A stretch of 64,000 nt of DNA from assembly GCA_943372215.1 (NCBI GenBank), contig CALRXU020000012.1:62001-126000 (forward strand). The letters are read 5' to 3'. The notes under the pieces are model-generated. The model had not been told where the DNA came from, ran no database searches, and saw only the letters and a program-made list of their open reading frames with translations. Shown piece after piece: positions 1 to 9,382 of the stretch; the stretch's first letter is position 1, and the number at the start of each line of letters is the position of its first letter. Source of the stretch: UBA6183 sp943372215 (GTDB lineage Bacteria > Bacteroidota > Bacteroidia > UKL13-3). The translations under genes and the position numbers were made by a program.

Positions 1-3000
1 TGTAACGTCCATCGGCAGTTAATGTAGGGCTAAAGTCAATGGTGGCTCTGTTTTTATCATCAGTAGCGGGTTTAAATACCACTGATTGCTCACTCATATT
101 TATCCGTTCAAAGTCTTGGCCAGGCTTGCGCAGCAATAGGGTAAACAAGGCCGTGTCGTTTTGTAATTTAAACTTACTATCGTCTTTTGAAGATATTCTG
201 ATGAGTGGGTTTGGCGATACAAAATCACCGTTTACGATGCGATAACCATCAAAAGTTACATCAAGCAATGGGTTAACTTTATCAGCATTTACGTTAAAAG
301 ACTTAAACAAGTAGTTGTTTAATTTGGTTTGTTCCAATTGTGGCCCATCATTAAAATATAGCTCCAAAGAATACTGCCCAGCTAAATCATAGGTAGAAAT
401 ACTTTTTTCAACCTTGGCCATTTGATCCTTACTGAGGCTTGGCAACGTTTGCTGCCATTCGTATTGTACATTTCTGTTGGCATCAATTATACGAAGTAAC
501 ACTGGAAGGCTATCAAATTTTTCTGTTGAAATATTGCGAAAGGCTACCAACAACTTTAAGCTATCTCCTTGTTCTAATTGTGTATTATAAAAGCGAAAAC
601 TATCTGCTACTGATATAGTACCCTCAGGTACGGCCTGATACTTAATAATCCAATAAGCCAATTGATCAGGAGTTCTGTAAGTGGTATCAAACAAATTAAA
701 ACCTAGTTTTATATAAGGAAAACGATTTGCATTAATTGCAGCAAGTGAAGTTTGTTGATTTACATTTTCTAACAATAAGGTATCTGCTCCAGTACTATTA
801 ACACCATAAACACTTACTTTATTGAAATCGTTCCCATCATTTTCTGTTGGATTAAACAAATAACTCAAACTTTCCCAGGTTTTAGCCGGACCTATCGGCT
901 TGCTCGTTGCACTGCAAGTGAACCAACTGCCAAGCAATACCCCCTCAACAACAACATCTTTATCTAGTCCAACTTGTGTGGTGGTATCTTCATTAATGAC
1001 TCCTGGTGTGGCGCCAACTACACCAACCATTGCAAAAGCCAAATCAGGGTGATTGCCATTTGCTACTTTGGCCGAACCCAATTTGGCAAATGCGTTTCTT
1101 AATGCTGTTGGCCAATTTGTACTGCCACAGTTATACTGACTAAAAACAGCAACATAAGTTCCGTTGTCAAGAGAATCAACAAAGCGAACAAATTCATTTT
1201 GACCAAATGGAGTATTTGGAAATGCGTAATAGTATAATTTCCGTTTAGCAGGATCGAGGTTATTATCAATTACATTCTGGCAGTTTAATGGGAATCGCGG
1301 ATTGAGTGTCATCCGCAATGTACGCTTATCAATAATAATAGCTGAAAAACCATTCCCCCCAACACAACCAAGATTTCCTGGATTTTGATTTTCTCCTTCA
1401 AAAAAAACGCCTCGACCACCATGCGCTATGCTGTTGCCTGAAACCTTTATGGCTTTTGAATTTTCAGTAAAGTCAATTGCTTGTTTTGGTGTATCAATAC
1501 GCAAAAAATCGGTATATGAAAAGTCTATCTTTCTATCAAAGGTTCTTTGCATCCAGGCGTTGGGATGTCCAGGAATGTAGGTAAACACGCCATAGTTCCA
1601 TCGCCCTCCTTGCTGTTCTGACAAATTTAAGCGGGCGCGCCAATAATAGGTAGTGGTATCGTTGGTTTTAGGCATAAATGCATACCTTAATAATGCTCCA
1701 CTTTGAATAGGGCCAACGCTTATTTTTTGTGGTGAATTAAATGTATTTACCTTATCTATTTCAACAATAAATTCATTATTGACATTGAGGATATTATTGT
1801 TTTGAGCAATCAACCAAACAGTGTCTTTTCCAACAACAGCATCTACAGCCGGAGATATTAGGATGCTGCCATTTCCCGGAATAAAGAGGTTTGTTGTTAC
1901 CGCATTATTGGCTTTAGTTATTTCTGCTACCTCATTATTGGCATCAAGTTTAATATCAAAGAGGTTATTTCCTAAAGCCAAATCGCCAAGTGTTTCAACC
2001 CTTAATAATAATGTATCTTGGTAAAAGGGAGCTTTAATCCGTTGAATGGGATAAACAATACTTTGATTATTAGGTAACCTTCTGGTGATACTAACATTAA
2101 ACGAATCATCAACTGTCTTTGCCAAATTATTCACAATAATACCCAAATCGAGGTATTGATCTTGTGAACTTAAATTCGGGTTTCTTACAAAAAAGTCATT
2201 TGTGTTGATTGCAAAATCAGGTGCTTGAGGACTATATAATTTTACCGCGGGATCTCCTTGTAACACCCATTGTATATTATGGGCTTTGGTAATAGGAGAC
2301 GTATTGGATAGTTGTTTACACACCTGTTTAATAATATCACCAACATTACTGCCATACATTTGTTGGGTGTACATCGCATAAAAACCATTGATTAGCGGAG
2401 GCAAAAAGCCATCAAATGTGAAGTTAGAGTGCGCCAACCAACCTATGGCCCCTTTGTTTGCAGCACAAATGTACTCCTTGGCAAAAATGGCTCCGCCTGT
2501 AGTGGGATCTACTTCAGTTGCATTGCCTACATTACATCCACTAAAATAATAAAATGGATATTTATTGGCATTGTTTAAGTCGTTGATGCCACCCATATCC
2601 ACATCCAAAATAGTGAGTGAGGCATGGCCTAAAAAAGAAACCAAATTCACACCAGCATTTTGGTCTGCAATAATTTTATCTCTTAAATCAACCTGAGTGG
2701 GAAGATTGGATGACTTATTATACGACCTCAAAAATGATCCTGTTAATCCATTTGTGAGGACTTGGGCATTATTAGCTAAAGTGTTTTTAAACGATTGTTG
2801 CTCATTTAAGGTTGTTCCACCACTAATATGAAGGGCTTTTTTGCGCCAGGATTGAATAGAATCTGGCGATGTTTCATAGTAGGATAACTTATTCAAATAG
2901 TTTTGAAGTTCCTGACTGGTTGAAGCAGGGATTCTTCCCGTTGGAACTTCTGCATAAAATCCATCCCCTTTAATGGCATTAGAAAACAATGCATCAGCTC

Positions 3001-4567
3001 CTGGGACTCCAAAACCCGGTACTAAATTATTGTTGTAATTTTCTAAATAGGACGGGGAAGAAATGCTATTAAACCTTGCTTTATCATTTTGGTAACCGCG
3101 ACCTGCCAACAAAAGGTATTTTGGCATTTCTGTTTGGGTTATTACTAAATGTTCTATAAACCTCCGTATGGCATATGGATGTCTATTTCCATAATAATAA
3201 TAATCGTATAACTCGTCAGAAGTTACCTTTAACACATTGTACTTTGTAGAGCGGTATTGGGCATAATTGGTAAGAGCTGGTTCTAGTTTTTGGTGCCCCA
3301 CCAAAAGATAATTGTAGTTTGCAGCTGGATTAATTTGAGGAAATGTAATCGGCTGTAAAGAAGCTATTGAAGTTACTTTGGTACTGTCAAATATCCATAT
3401 TTGATGTGGTTTTCCATCATTTGTTATGATAAAGCTTGCCGTTGAATTATTAAATTGAGCACGAATTCGTTTTAGTCCGGTAGCATCATATACAATGGCA
3501 TTGTTTTGACTTCCATTACCTACTCCAGTTAATTGAACGTATGATTTAGAATTACCTTGTTGATGTACAATACTTAACCACTTTTGACTACCACCATTTA
3601 AGTTAAATTGCCTAGCATAGGTAATTAATGCATATGATAAACTGTTGAAGTCTGAAGGGAGTCCCAAATCGTTAATGGCCACTAATTTTATAAAAGTATT
3701 GGGCGACCCAAGGGCATTGGGGTTTAACGATTGTTCTTGTTTAACAACATCGTAGCTATTATACTTTTGGTCGGAGATTAGGGAGTAACTGAGATTATTA
3801 TTACTTATACTTAGCTGATAATGGTGGTTTGGAAATACCAATTGGCTATTAATGCGAGCGTTGGAAGCACCTATAATTTTAAATTCAATTTTAGCTTGCG
3901 GACCTCCCAAATAAGGAAATGGGGTGTTTAACTCAAACACCCTCGGATTAAACCAACTAATACGGTCGCTTGCCCAACCCTCTCCTGCTTCATACTCAGA
4001 GCCGATGTATTTCTCGCTTGCACTCATCAAATCCGGGCCATCCAGGTAAGTTTCCGCTGGTGCAACGTAACTGGTGTCCATAAAATACAATTCTGGCTGT
4101 AATCCAGCAAAGTTATTGTCAACGGTATCTATATATCTTAAAGGGGCAACAACTGTTGTATCAGGCAATACCGTTAAAAAATATACCGAAGTATCAGTAA
4201 ATAGCCCATTAAAAGTATTGGGTTGCCAAGTGCTGTTTTGATACAATAAAGAATCTATAAATCCAGTATTTCTGCTCCCATAAAACTCTATAAAGTCTGT
4301 TGTATTGAATTGATTGTCATTTTCACCAGCTATATATAAAGGAACTTCAAACCCTTGATAGAATAATTGAATACGTTTAGGGTTAATTGAAGTTATGCCT
4401 GCTTGTTGCAAAGCATTGTAGTCAATGCGATAGGTTCCATTGTTGCCAACTTTAAATTTATAATAACTTTGATAAGGTTTAATCCATTCAAATCCGAAAT
4501 TTTGGGCTTGGCTGGTGAATAACAAAAAAACGTATAGAATGGTAAAGAGTACTTTTCTAAAAAACAT
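1..4567 (-). CDS. porU2: PorU2-like T9SS sortase, C25 (gingipain-fold) cysteine peptidase, partial
   Basis: At least 1522 residues, running off the left edge, so the C-terminus is missing. It starts at an ATG with a short hydrophobic signal peptide ending in SQAQ. The C25 core is around residues 400-780. The catalytic His lies in FLGHASLTILD (about residue 648) and the Cys in YFSGCNVGN (about residue 678), the gingipain dyad. Around residues 1050-1200 there is an ILEI/PANDER-like segment (CVGGNGFSAIIID, later GTYVAVFSQ), a layout annotated in other Bacteroidota as the putative T9SS sortase PorU2. The family acts at the outer face of the outer membrane, cutting C-terminal sorting domains from cargo and transferring cargo to surface lipopolysaccharide. 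It follows the polysaccharide operon on the same strand, 82 bases downstream. A secreted C25 protease that is cargo rather than sortase remains possible. Confidence 0.75.
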   Translation of the reverse strand, partial: MFFRKVLFTILYVFLLFTSQAQNFGFEWIKPYQSYYKFKVGNNGTYRIDYNALQQAGITSINPKRIQLFYQGFEVPLYIAGENDNQFNTTDFIEFYGSRNTGFIDSLLYQNSTWQPNTFNGLFTDTSVYFLTVLPDTTVVAPLRYIDTVDNNFAGLQPELYFMDTSYVAPAETYLDGPDLMSASEKYIGSEYEAGEGWASDRISWFNPRVFELNTPFPYLGGPQAKIEFKIIGASNARINSQLVFPNHHYQLSISNNNLSYSLISDQKYNSYDVVKQEQSLNPNALGSPNTFIKLVAINDLGLPSDFNSLSYALITYARQFNLNGGSQKWLSIVHQQGNSKSYVQLTGVGNGSQNNAIVYDATGLKRIRAQFNNSTASFIITNDGKPHQIWIFDSTKVTSIASLQPITFPQINPAANYNYLLVGHQKLEPALTNYAQYRSTKYNVLKVTSDELYDYYYYGNRHPYAIRRFIEHLVITQTEMPKYLLLAGRGYQNDKARFNSISSPSYLENYNNNLVPGFGVPGADALFSNAIKGDGFYAEVPTGRIPASTSQELQNYLNKLSYYETSPDSIQSWRKKALHISGGTTLNEQQSFKNTLANNAQVLTNGLTGSFLRSYNKSSNLPTQVDLRDKIIADQNAGVNLVSFLGHASLTILDVDMGGINDLNNANKYPFYYFSGCNVGNATEVDPTTGGAIFAKEYICAANKGAIGWLAHSNFTFDGFLPPLINGFYAMYTQQMYGSNVGDIIKQVCKQLSNTSPITKAHNIQWVLQGDPAVKLYSPQAPDFAINTNDFFVRNPNLSSQDQYLDLGIIVNNLAKTVDDSFNVSITRRLPNNQSIVYPIQRIKAPFYQDTLLLRVETLGDLALGNNLFDIKLDANNEVAEITKANNAVTTNLFIPGNGSILISPAVDAVVGKDTVWLIAQNNNILNVNNEFIVEIDKVNTFNSPQKISVGPIQSGALLRYAFMPKTNDTTTYYWRARLNLSEQQGGRWNYGVFTYIPGHPNAWMQRTFDRKIDFSYTDFLRIDTPKQAIDFTENSKAIKVSGNSIAHGGRGVFFEGENQNPGNLGCVGGNGFSAIIIDKRTLRMTLNPRFPLNCQNVIDNNLDPAKRKLYYYAFPNTPFGQNEFVRFVDSLDNGTYVAVFSQYNCGSTNWPTALRNAFAKLGSAKVANGNHPDLAFAMVGVVGATPGVINEDTTTQVGLDKDVVVEGVLLGSWFTCSATSKPIGPAKTWESLSYLFNPTENDGNDFNKVSVYGVNSTGADTLLLENVNQQTSLAAINANRFPYIKLGFNLFDTTYRTPDQLAYWIIKYQAVPEGTISVADSFRFYNTQLEQGDSLKLLVAFRNISTEKFDSLPVLLRIIDANRNVQYEWQQTLPSLSKDQMAKVEKSISTYDLAGQYSLELYFNDGPQLEQTKLNNYLFKSFNVNADKVNPLLDVTFDGYRIVNGDFVSPNPLIRISSKDDSKFKLQNDTALFTLLLRKPGQDFERINMSEQSVVFKPATDDKNRATIDFSPTLTADGRY

Positions 4568-4649
4568 ATTTTGAAAACGGTGTATCAAGCTATTTATTAT
4601 TGTCGCGCTAAATTAGGCAATTCAGCTCAGCATTCGTGTAAAAAATAGG

Positions 4650-5399
4650 TTAAATAAAGTATTGAAAAATTTTACTTAGTGGCTTTAATAAAAGGGTGTA
4701 CCATTTAGGAGTTAATCCATTCATTGTCCACGCCTTACGATTTTCAAGGTTTTGCTTTATTCGGTTCTTGATGCTGCGATTACTCATTCCTCCAACTCGC
4801 ATTTTTACCCAAACATCTGGATGGTGTTGGCAGCTTAATCCATGCTTATACAAAAAACGCAGCATCAGCTCATAATCAGCGGCCAATTGCTGCACGGTAT
4901 TATACCCTCCAAGCTCCTGATAATGGGATCTATAGGTAAAAAAAGTGGGATGAGCAGGCATCCATCCATAGATAAACTTATTTTTTTTGTAACCAGAAGA
5001 GCGCCATTTACGCACAATTTGACTGGTATTGTAACGTGCAACGTAATCTAAATCAGAAAAAACTGCCTGACAATTGCTGTTGGTAAGCACGCTTACCATC
5101 GTTTCAATAACCTGATTACTGGCATAAACATCATCGGCATTTAAATACCCAATTACATCGCCACTTGCTAATGCCAAACCTTTGTTCATGGCATCATAAA
5201 TACCTTTATCCGGTTCTGAGATAAAACAAGCTATTCCATGTTTAAACTGGTTGATGATGTCAAGACTTTTATCGGTTGAGCCACCATCAACAACAATATA
5301 TTCAATGTTTGGGTAAGATTGATTTATAACAGAGGTTATTGCATCTGCAAGTACATCTTCATTGTTTAGAACGACTGTTATAATAGATACTTTAAGCAA
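4650..5399 (-). CDS. Glycosyltransferase family 2
   Basis: A 249-residue GT-A enzyme and the last gene of the polysaccharide operon. It has the nucleotide-binding N-terminus VSIITVVLNN, the VDGGSTD motif (residues 37-43), the SEPDKGIYDAMNKG segment (61-74) and a metal-binding NADD (87-90) in the DXD position. These features place it among WcaA-like transferases that use a nucleotide sugar to extend a lipid-linked repeat unit on the cytoplasmic face of the inner membrane. The donor and acceptor cannot be read from sequence. No membrane segment is evident. The start ATG lies about 20 bases after the stop of the upstream epimerase gene, so co-transcription is likely. Confidence 0.88.
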   Translation of the reverse strand: MLKVSIITVVLNNEDVLADAITSVINQSYPNIEYIVVDGGSTDKSLDIINQFKHGIACFISEPDKGIYDAMNKGLALASGDVIGYLNADDVYASNQVIETMVSVLTNSNCQAVFSDLDYVARYNTSQIVRKWRSSGYKKNKFIYGWMPAHPTFFTYRSHYQELGGYNTVQQLAADYELMLRFLYKHGLSCQHHPDVWVKMRVGGMSNRSIKNRIKQNLENRKAWTMNGLTPKWYTLLLKPLSKIFQYFI

Positions 5400-5418
5400 G
5401 TTATTCTGTTTAATTGAG

Positions 5419-6381
5419 CTAGGATGTTTCCTGGGCTATGCTTACAATGGTTTCCTGAAGCGCATCTGCCAATTGGTGTGGTGCTGTAAATCCAGTTGAC
5501 GCAATATAACGAGATGAAAACTGGGTTGTTGCGCAAAACTTCTTAATGCGAACGGTACTAATTGGAAGCTTTTTGCGTGTTATAAAAGCCAACACATCAA
5601 AGATCTTACCTGCAATCAATCCAATAACATAAGGCATGCGCAAAGGGAGAAGTTTTTTATTTAAGCTTTTCTCTGCCGTGCTAACCAACTCGTTCATAGT
5701 TAAATCAGGCTTATCTGCGTAATTAAATACTTGATAACCAGGCTTATTTTGATTAATGCAATGATGAATGAAGGCTGTTACATTTTTAACGTATGCCAAT
5801 GATTTTTTGTTTTTTCCGTTACCTACCATTAAAAACCTGCCAGAAGCTATCTGTTTAAGCAGGTTATAAACATTACCTTTGTTCCCCACGCCAAAAACAA
5901 CAGTAGGCCTAATAATGATGAGTGTCCTTTCTTCTGGCTTTTGGTGATACCAATCTCTTAAAACTTCTTCGGCTTGCCATTTGCTTATCCCATAATCGTT
6001 AAATGGGTCTTGAGGATGCTCTTCATCTGGATTTTGCTTGTCTAAACCGAAAACAGCGACTGAACTGGTAAATACAATTTTATTAATGCCTTTCGCATCC
6101 ATTGTCTTAAGCACATTTTTAGTCCCTTCAACATTTACATCATAGTACTTCTCCCGAGGCCAAACATCATCTCTATGTTCGGCAGCTAACAAAACCACCC
6201 ATTCTGAATGTACCATGGCATCCATTAGTGTCGTCTCCTGATTCACATCTGCAATTTTTGTGAGCTTAGGATAAATAACAGAATTTCGTTTGTCGATATT
6301 TATCGCCTCATTGCTTGTTTGATAAATGGACAAAAAATCTGAACCAATAAATCCAGACCCCCCTATAACTTGTATCTTCAT
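5419..6381 (-). CDS. NAD-dependent epimerase/dehydratase (extended SDR)
   Basis: A 320-residue extended short-chain dehydrogenase. The Rossmann glycine motif GGSGFIG is at residues 7-13, the catalytic Ser region TSS at 105-107 and the YxxxK pair at Tyr130 and Lys134 (NDYGISK). The family changes nucleotide sugars, for example by 4-epimerisation or keto-reduction. The position between two GT2 genes suggests it makes or finishes a sugar donor, or reduces a lipid-linked sugar as GNE-type enzymes do. The exact substrate cannot be told. The C-terminal third holds a hydrophobic stretch (YVIGLIAGKIFDVLAFI) that may touch the membrane. Confidence 0.85.
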   Translation of the reverse strand: MKIQVIGGSGFIGSDFLSIYQTSNEAINIDKRNSVIYPKLTKIADVNQETTLMDAMVHSEWVVLLAAEHRDDVWPREKYYDVNVEGTKNVLKTMDAKGINKIVFTSSVAVFGLDKQNPDEEHPQDPFNDYGISKWQAEEVLRDWYHQKPEERTLIIIRPTVVFGVGNKGNVYNLLKQIASGRFLMVGNGKNKKSLAYVKNVTAFIHHCINQNKPGYQVFNYADKPDLTMNELVSTAEKSLNKKLLPLRMPYVIGLIAGKIFDVLAFITRKKLPISTVRIKKFCATTQFSSRYIASTGFTAPHQLADALQETIVSIAQETS

Positions 6382-6430
6382 AGATTGTTTAACCCTGTGG
6401 CAATATAATTTAAGGATTCGGATTAATCAA

Positions 6431-7180
6431 TTAATAGTGTTTTTTTAAACCGTTGTAAGTGTAACAAAAAAAATAATAAACAGAATTTATAAAATTTATT
6501 TTCAATACATTACGATAAATATTCCACTGCCATGTTGCCGCCTTTAACTTATTGGATGAATGTGACGAATTGCTTACACGATACTTGGCTAGCACTTCAT
6601 CAATGCCTATTGCAATAAAACCTTCTTTGAGCATAAACAACCAAAATATATAATCTTCATGGCTTTGGTTCACAAAATACCTCTTCCCTACTTTTGCAAC
6701 ATGATATATGGCTGTTAAACAACCTATTGAATTGGTTTTAAGCATGTCGTTATAGGTAACTTTGGTTTTACTTTTTATTGTTTTTCCCAAATCCCTTCCA
6801 TGCTCATCCATTTGGCTGTAGTAAGCGTAAACAACAGCAACTTGCTTATCATGCTTAAAATAACCCAACTGTCTTTCTAATTTATTTGGCATCCAGGTAT
6901 CATCACTATCTAAAAAAGCAATATACTCTCCCTGAGCAAGTTCAATGGCTTTATTTCTGGTTTTTGCAATTTTTTGATTGATGGATTGCGTTACCAGCCT
7001 GATTCTGGTATCTACTAAAAAAGGCTTAATAATTGACAAACTTTCATCTGTAGAGCAATCATCCACAATGATGAGTTCCCAATTGGTGTAGGTCTGCTTA
7101 AGCACCGAGTTTATGGCTTCTGATATATAACGACTTCCGTTATAATTAGGCATTACGATGGATACCTGACTTAAATTCAT
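6431..7180 (-). CDS. Glycosyltransferase family 2
   Basis: A 249-residue GT-A enzyme with N-terminus VSIVMPNYNG, a VDDCSTD motif (residues 39-45) and DSDD (91-94) for metal and nucleotide-sugar binding. The motif set is that of classical GT2 enzymes of O-antigen and capsule loci, and it is clearly different from the GT2 at 4650-5399, so the two probably add different sugars. The gene sits 11 bases downstream of the GT4-like gene and about 50 bases upstream of the SDR gene, all minus. Donor and linkage are unknown. Confidence 0.88.
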   Translation of the reverse strand: MNLSQVSIVMPNYNGSRYISEAINSVLKQTYTNWELIIVDDCSTDESLSIIKPFLVDTRIRLVTQSINQKIAKTRNKAIELAQGEYIAFLDSDDTWMPNKLERQLGYFKHDKQVAVVYAYYSQMDEHGRDLGKTIKSKTKVTYNDMLKTNSIGCLTAIYHVAKVGKRYFVNQSHEDYIFWLFMLKEGFIAIGIDEVLAKYRVSNSSHSSNKLKAATWQWNIYRNVLKINFINSVYYFFCYTYNGLKKHY

Positions 7181-7191
7181 TGGAAGGCAAA

Positions 7192-8277
7192 TTAATTATT
7201 TACAATTATTTCAACTAATTTCTTTTCTATCTCCTCCCAAAACCTTGGCTCAGGGCTTTGTCTCAAGTTTTGTTTGTATTGCTCCAGAGCCTGTTTATTT
7301 TGTGAAAGCTCATGAAAGAGGTTTACCATATCGTTTACGCTATAAGGATTTACAACAAAACCCATTTTCTTTTCCTTTACCATATTACCCAATTGGGTTT
7401 TATCTGCAAAAACACCCGGTTTACCATATAAAATACACTCATGGTATTTGTTTGAAATTGCGTATTTCACATTATGATCATTTGATGGGTATACGGCCCA
7501 AATCAAATCAGACTTCTCGTATATTTTACCAATCATGTCGTAATTGTAACGTCCGTAAAAACGAATTTGTGCATCTTCTTTCGCATATTCCCTGAGTTGC
7601 TTCTCATCTGGACCATCGCCCCAAATCTCCACCTCAACATTCGCTTTTTTTGCCGCTTCAACCAGGTTTTTTAAAATATCTAAATACCTTACTGTACCCA
7701 AAAAAGTAACCACTAATCTATTGCTAACAGGCGCATTTCCATCTTGTTCAAGCAATGGAATTTTATAAGGCTTATTTTCAATTAATGCTGTTTCACCTTT
7801 AAACGACTGATAGATCGGTGTAAAGAAACGAGATGCAAAAATGAGTTTATCTGTTTTTTGTAGAGCCCATATCTCTAACAATCTCAGTACTGCTCTTACT
7901 AACCGATTTAATGATGTAGGTATATCTAAAATTTCATAAATCAAGGTTTGTCTTTTTTGTTTATACAATGACGCTATTAATAACGAGTCCCAATGTGAAG
8001 CAATAATTACATCAGGTTGGTATTGTTTAATTTGTTTACCAACAAACTTGGCATAGTGAACCATGTTAAACAGTTTTTTCAACTTTTGTCCATAACCTGA
8101 TGTTTTGGAGAATATAAATTGGCCGAAATCACCTGCTTCAATTTCCTTGGCCGTTCTGTTCCATGCACAATAACGTGTTTCTAGCGAAGGTTCCTTGGCA
8201 ATACTATTCAGTATTTTTTTATTACGAACATTTATTGGATATGCGCTATCTATCAGCAATATTTTTTTCAACTGCAT
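7192..8277 (-). CDS. Glycosyltransferase, GT4-like (GT-B fold)
   Basis: 361 residues with the look of a two-domain GT-B enzyme. The N-terminal half holds YQPDVIIASHWDSLL. The C-terminal half begins with VVTFLGTVRYLDILKNL, followed by VEIWGDGPDEKQL, IRFYGRYNYDMIGKIYEKSD and a late SNKYHECILYGKPG stretch in the place of the GT4 EX7E region. It would transfer a sugar to the growing repeat unit at the cytoplasmic face of the inner membrane. It lies 2 bases downstream of the EpsG-like polymerase gene, so the two are almost certainly translated from one message. Confidence 0.75.
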   Translation of the reverse strand: MQLKKILLIDSAYPINVRNKKILNSIAKEPSLETRYCAWNRTAKEIEAGDFGQFIFSKTSGYGQKLKKLFNMVHYAKFVGKQIKQYQPDVIIASHWDSLLIASLYKQKRQTLIYEILDIPTSLNRLVRAVLRLLEIWALQKTDKLIFASRFFTPIYQSFKGETALIENKPYKIPLLEQDGNAPVSNRLVVTFLGTVRYLDILKNLVEAAKKANVEVEIWGDGPDEKQLREYAKEDAQIRFYGRYNYDMIGKIYEKSDLIWAVYPSNDHNVKYAISNKYHECILYGKPGVFADKTQLGNMVKEKKMGFVVNPYSVNDMVNLFHELSQNKQALEQYKQNLRQSPEPRFWEEIEKKLVEIIVNN

Positions 8278-8279
8278 GT

Positions 8280-9368
8280 TTATTTTAATAACTCAAAAAT
8301 TAAACTGTGGTATTCATAATAAGGCTTTAGATGTTCCGTATTGAGTAGCCTAAATAATAAAAATCCACTGTACAAAAACACTCCTGTCAAAATGAAAAGT
8401 CTCTTCCATTTGTTTTGCGTAATTAGCAAAAAGGAAGGGATAATAAAAATCTGAAACTCCCTTAATCCATATGCCAACCGATGCCCCACTATATCAATAG
8501 CATTAAATAGCAAGCTAAAAACAATAGCAATTAAAAAACCATTTTTTAACGTGGTATAAAGCAAACTATTTTGGTAATAGATTTTACCAAAATGCACAAA
8601 CAGCAATAAAATAGCAATCCTAAAGAGTATTCCTAAGGATATGCCGGTAGATTTAATATACAACTCATCCTTTACGGCTAAATAAGTATCAATTTTACCT
8701 TTTGCAAATGAGTTAGGTAAGTTAGAAAAAACAACTTCAGAAACATCTATTTTAAGCACTACCAACAATAAACATATAGCTAAAATAACACACGTGGTTA
8801 ACATGGATAGATTAATTTTATTTAAAAGTGGCAGTAGCAGGAATACCAAGCTGGTTCCATGAATAAGGGATGCAAACAAAACAATGCTTACATAAACAAA
8901 GTGTCTTTTATCAAAAAGCGCTTGTAAAGCAAAATAGCACACTCCAATGGCAATTCCTTGACGTATGCCGTCAAAATCCCGTTCGAAAAATAAGCCTACA
9001 AAATACACCAACAAACAAGGAAAAAAGTAAGGAGAAAGTTTGTTGAACAGGTAAAACTTGGCAACCAAATTAATGAAACAGGTGATAAACCAAAACAGGT
9101 AAAAATGTACCCCAAACCAAATAAACATTTTCATCCAACCCCAGTAAATATACTCTACGCCAAAAGCTTCTTTATAAGCATACAGATGAGCCAGTTTATA
9201 CAAATACGTATATTGGGCATAATCGGTACCCACATTAAACTTAAGTCCAACAAAAACAGCGAAAAACAATAACGAAATAACCAGCAGGATAATTTTTGCT
9301 GATTTATCCGCAAATAACTCTACCACAGAAAATACAAATAGCATCAATAATATGAGGTAGTATACCAT
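8280..9368 (-). CDS. EpsG family / Wzy-like polysaccharide polymerase
   Basis: 362 residues, almost wholly hydrophobic, with roughly ten predicted membrane spans. The N-terminus (MVYYLILLMLFVFSV), the loop FNVGTDYAQYTYLYK and the later FFERDFDGIRQGIAIGV match the pattern of EpsG-type proteins. The family joins lipid-linked repeat units at the periplasmic face of the inner membrane. It sits in the middle of the polysaccharide operon, as polymerases usually do. The GTDY and R-rich loops are the main support; primary sequence in this family is weakly conserved, so the call rests on topology and context. Confidence 0.75.
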   Translation of the reverse strand: MVYYLILLMLFVFSVVELFADKSAKIILLVISLLFFAVFVGLKFNVGTDYAQYTYLYKLAHLYAYKEAFGVEYIYWGWMKMFIWFGVHFYLFWFITCFINLVAKFYLFNKLSPYFFPCLLVYFVGLFFERDFDGIRQGIAIGVCYFALQALFDKRHFVYVSIVLFASLIHGTSLVFLLLPLLNKINLSMLTTCVILAICLLLVVLKIDVSEVVFSNLPNSFAKGKIDTYLAVKDELYIKSTGISLGILFRIAILLLFVHFGKIYYQNSLLYTTLKNGFLIAIVFSLLFNAIDIVGHRLAYGLREFQIFIIPSFLLITQNKWKRLFILTGVFLYSGFLLFRLLNTEHLKPYYEYHSLIFELLK

Positions 9369-9382
9369 GAGCTAGATTATTA

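Noticed and set aside
7245..7595. 116-codon open frame on plus
   Set aside because: Shadow of the GT4-like gene on minus; no domain and a poor start.
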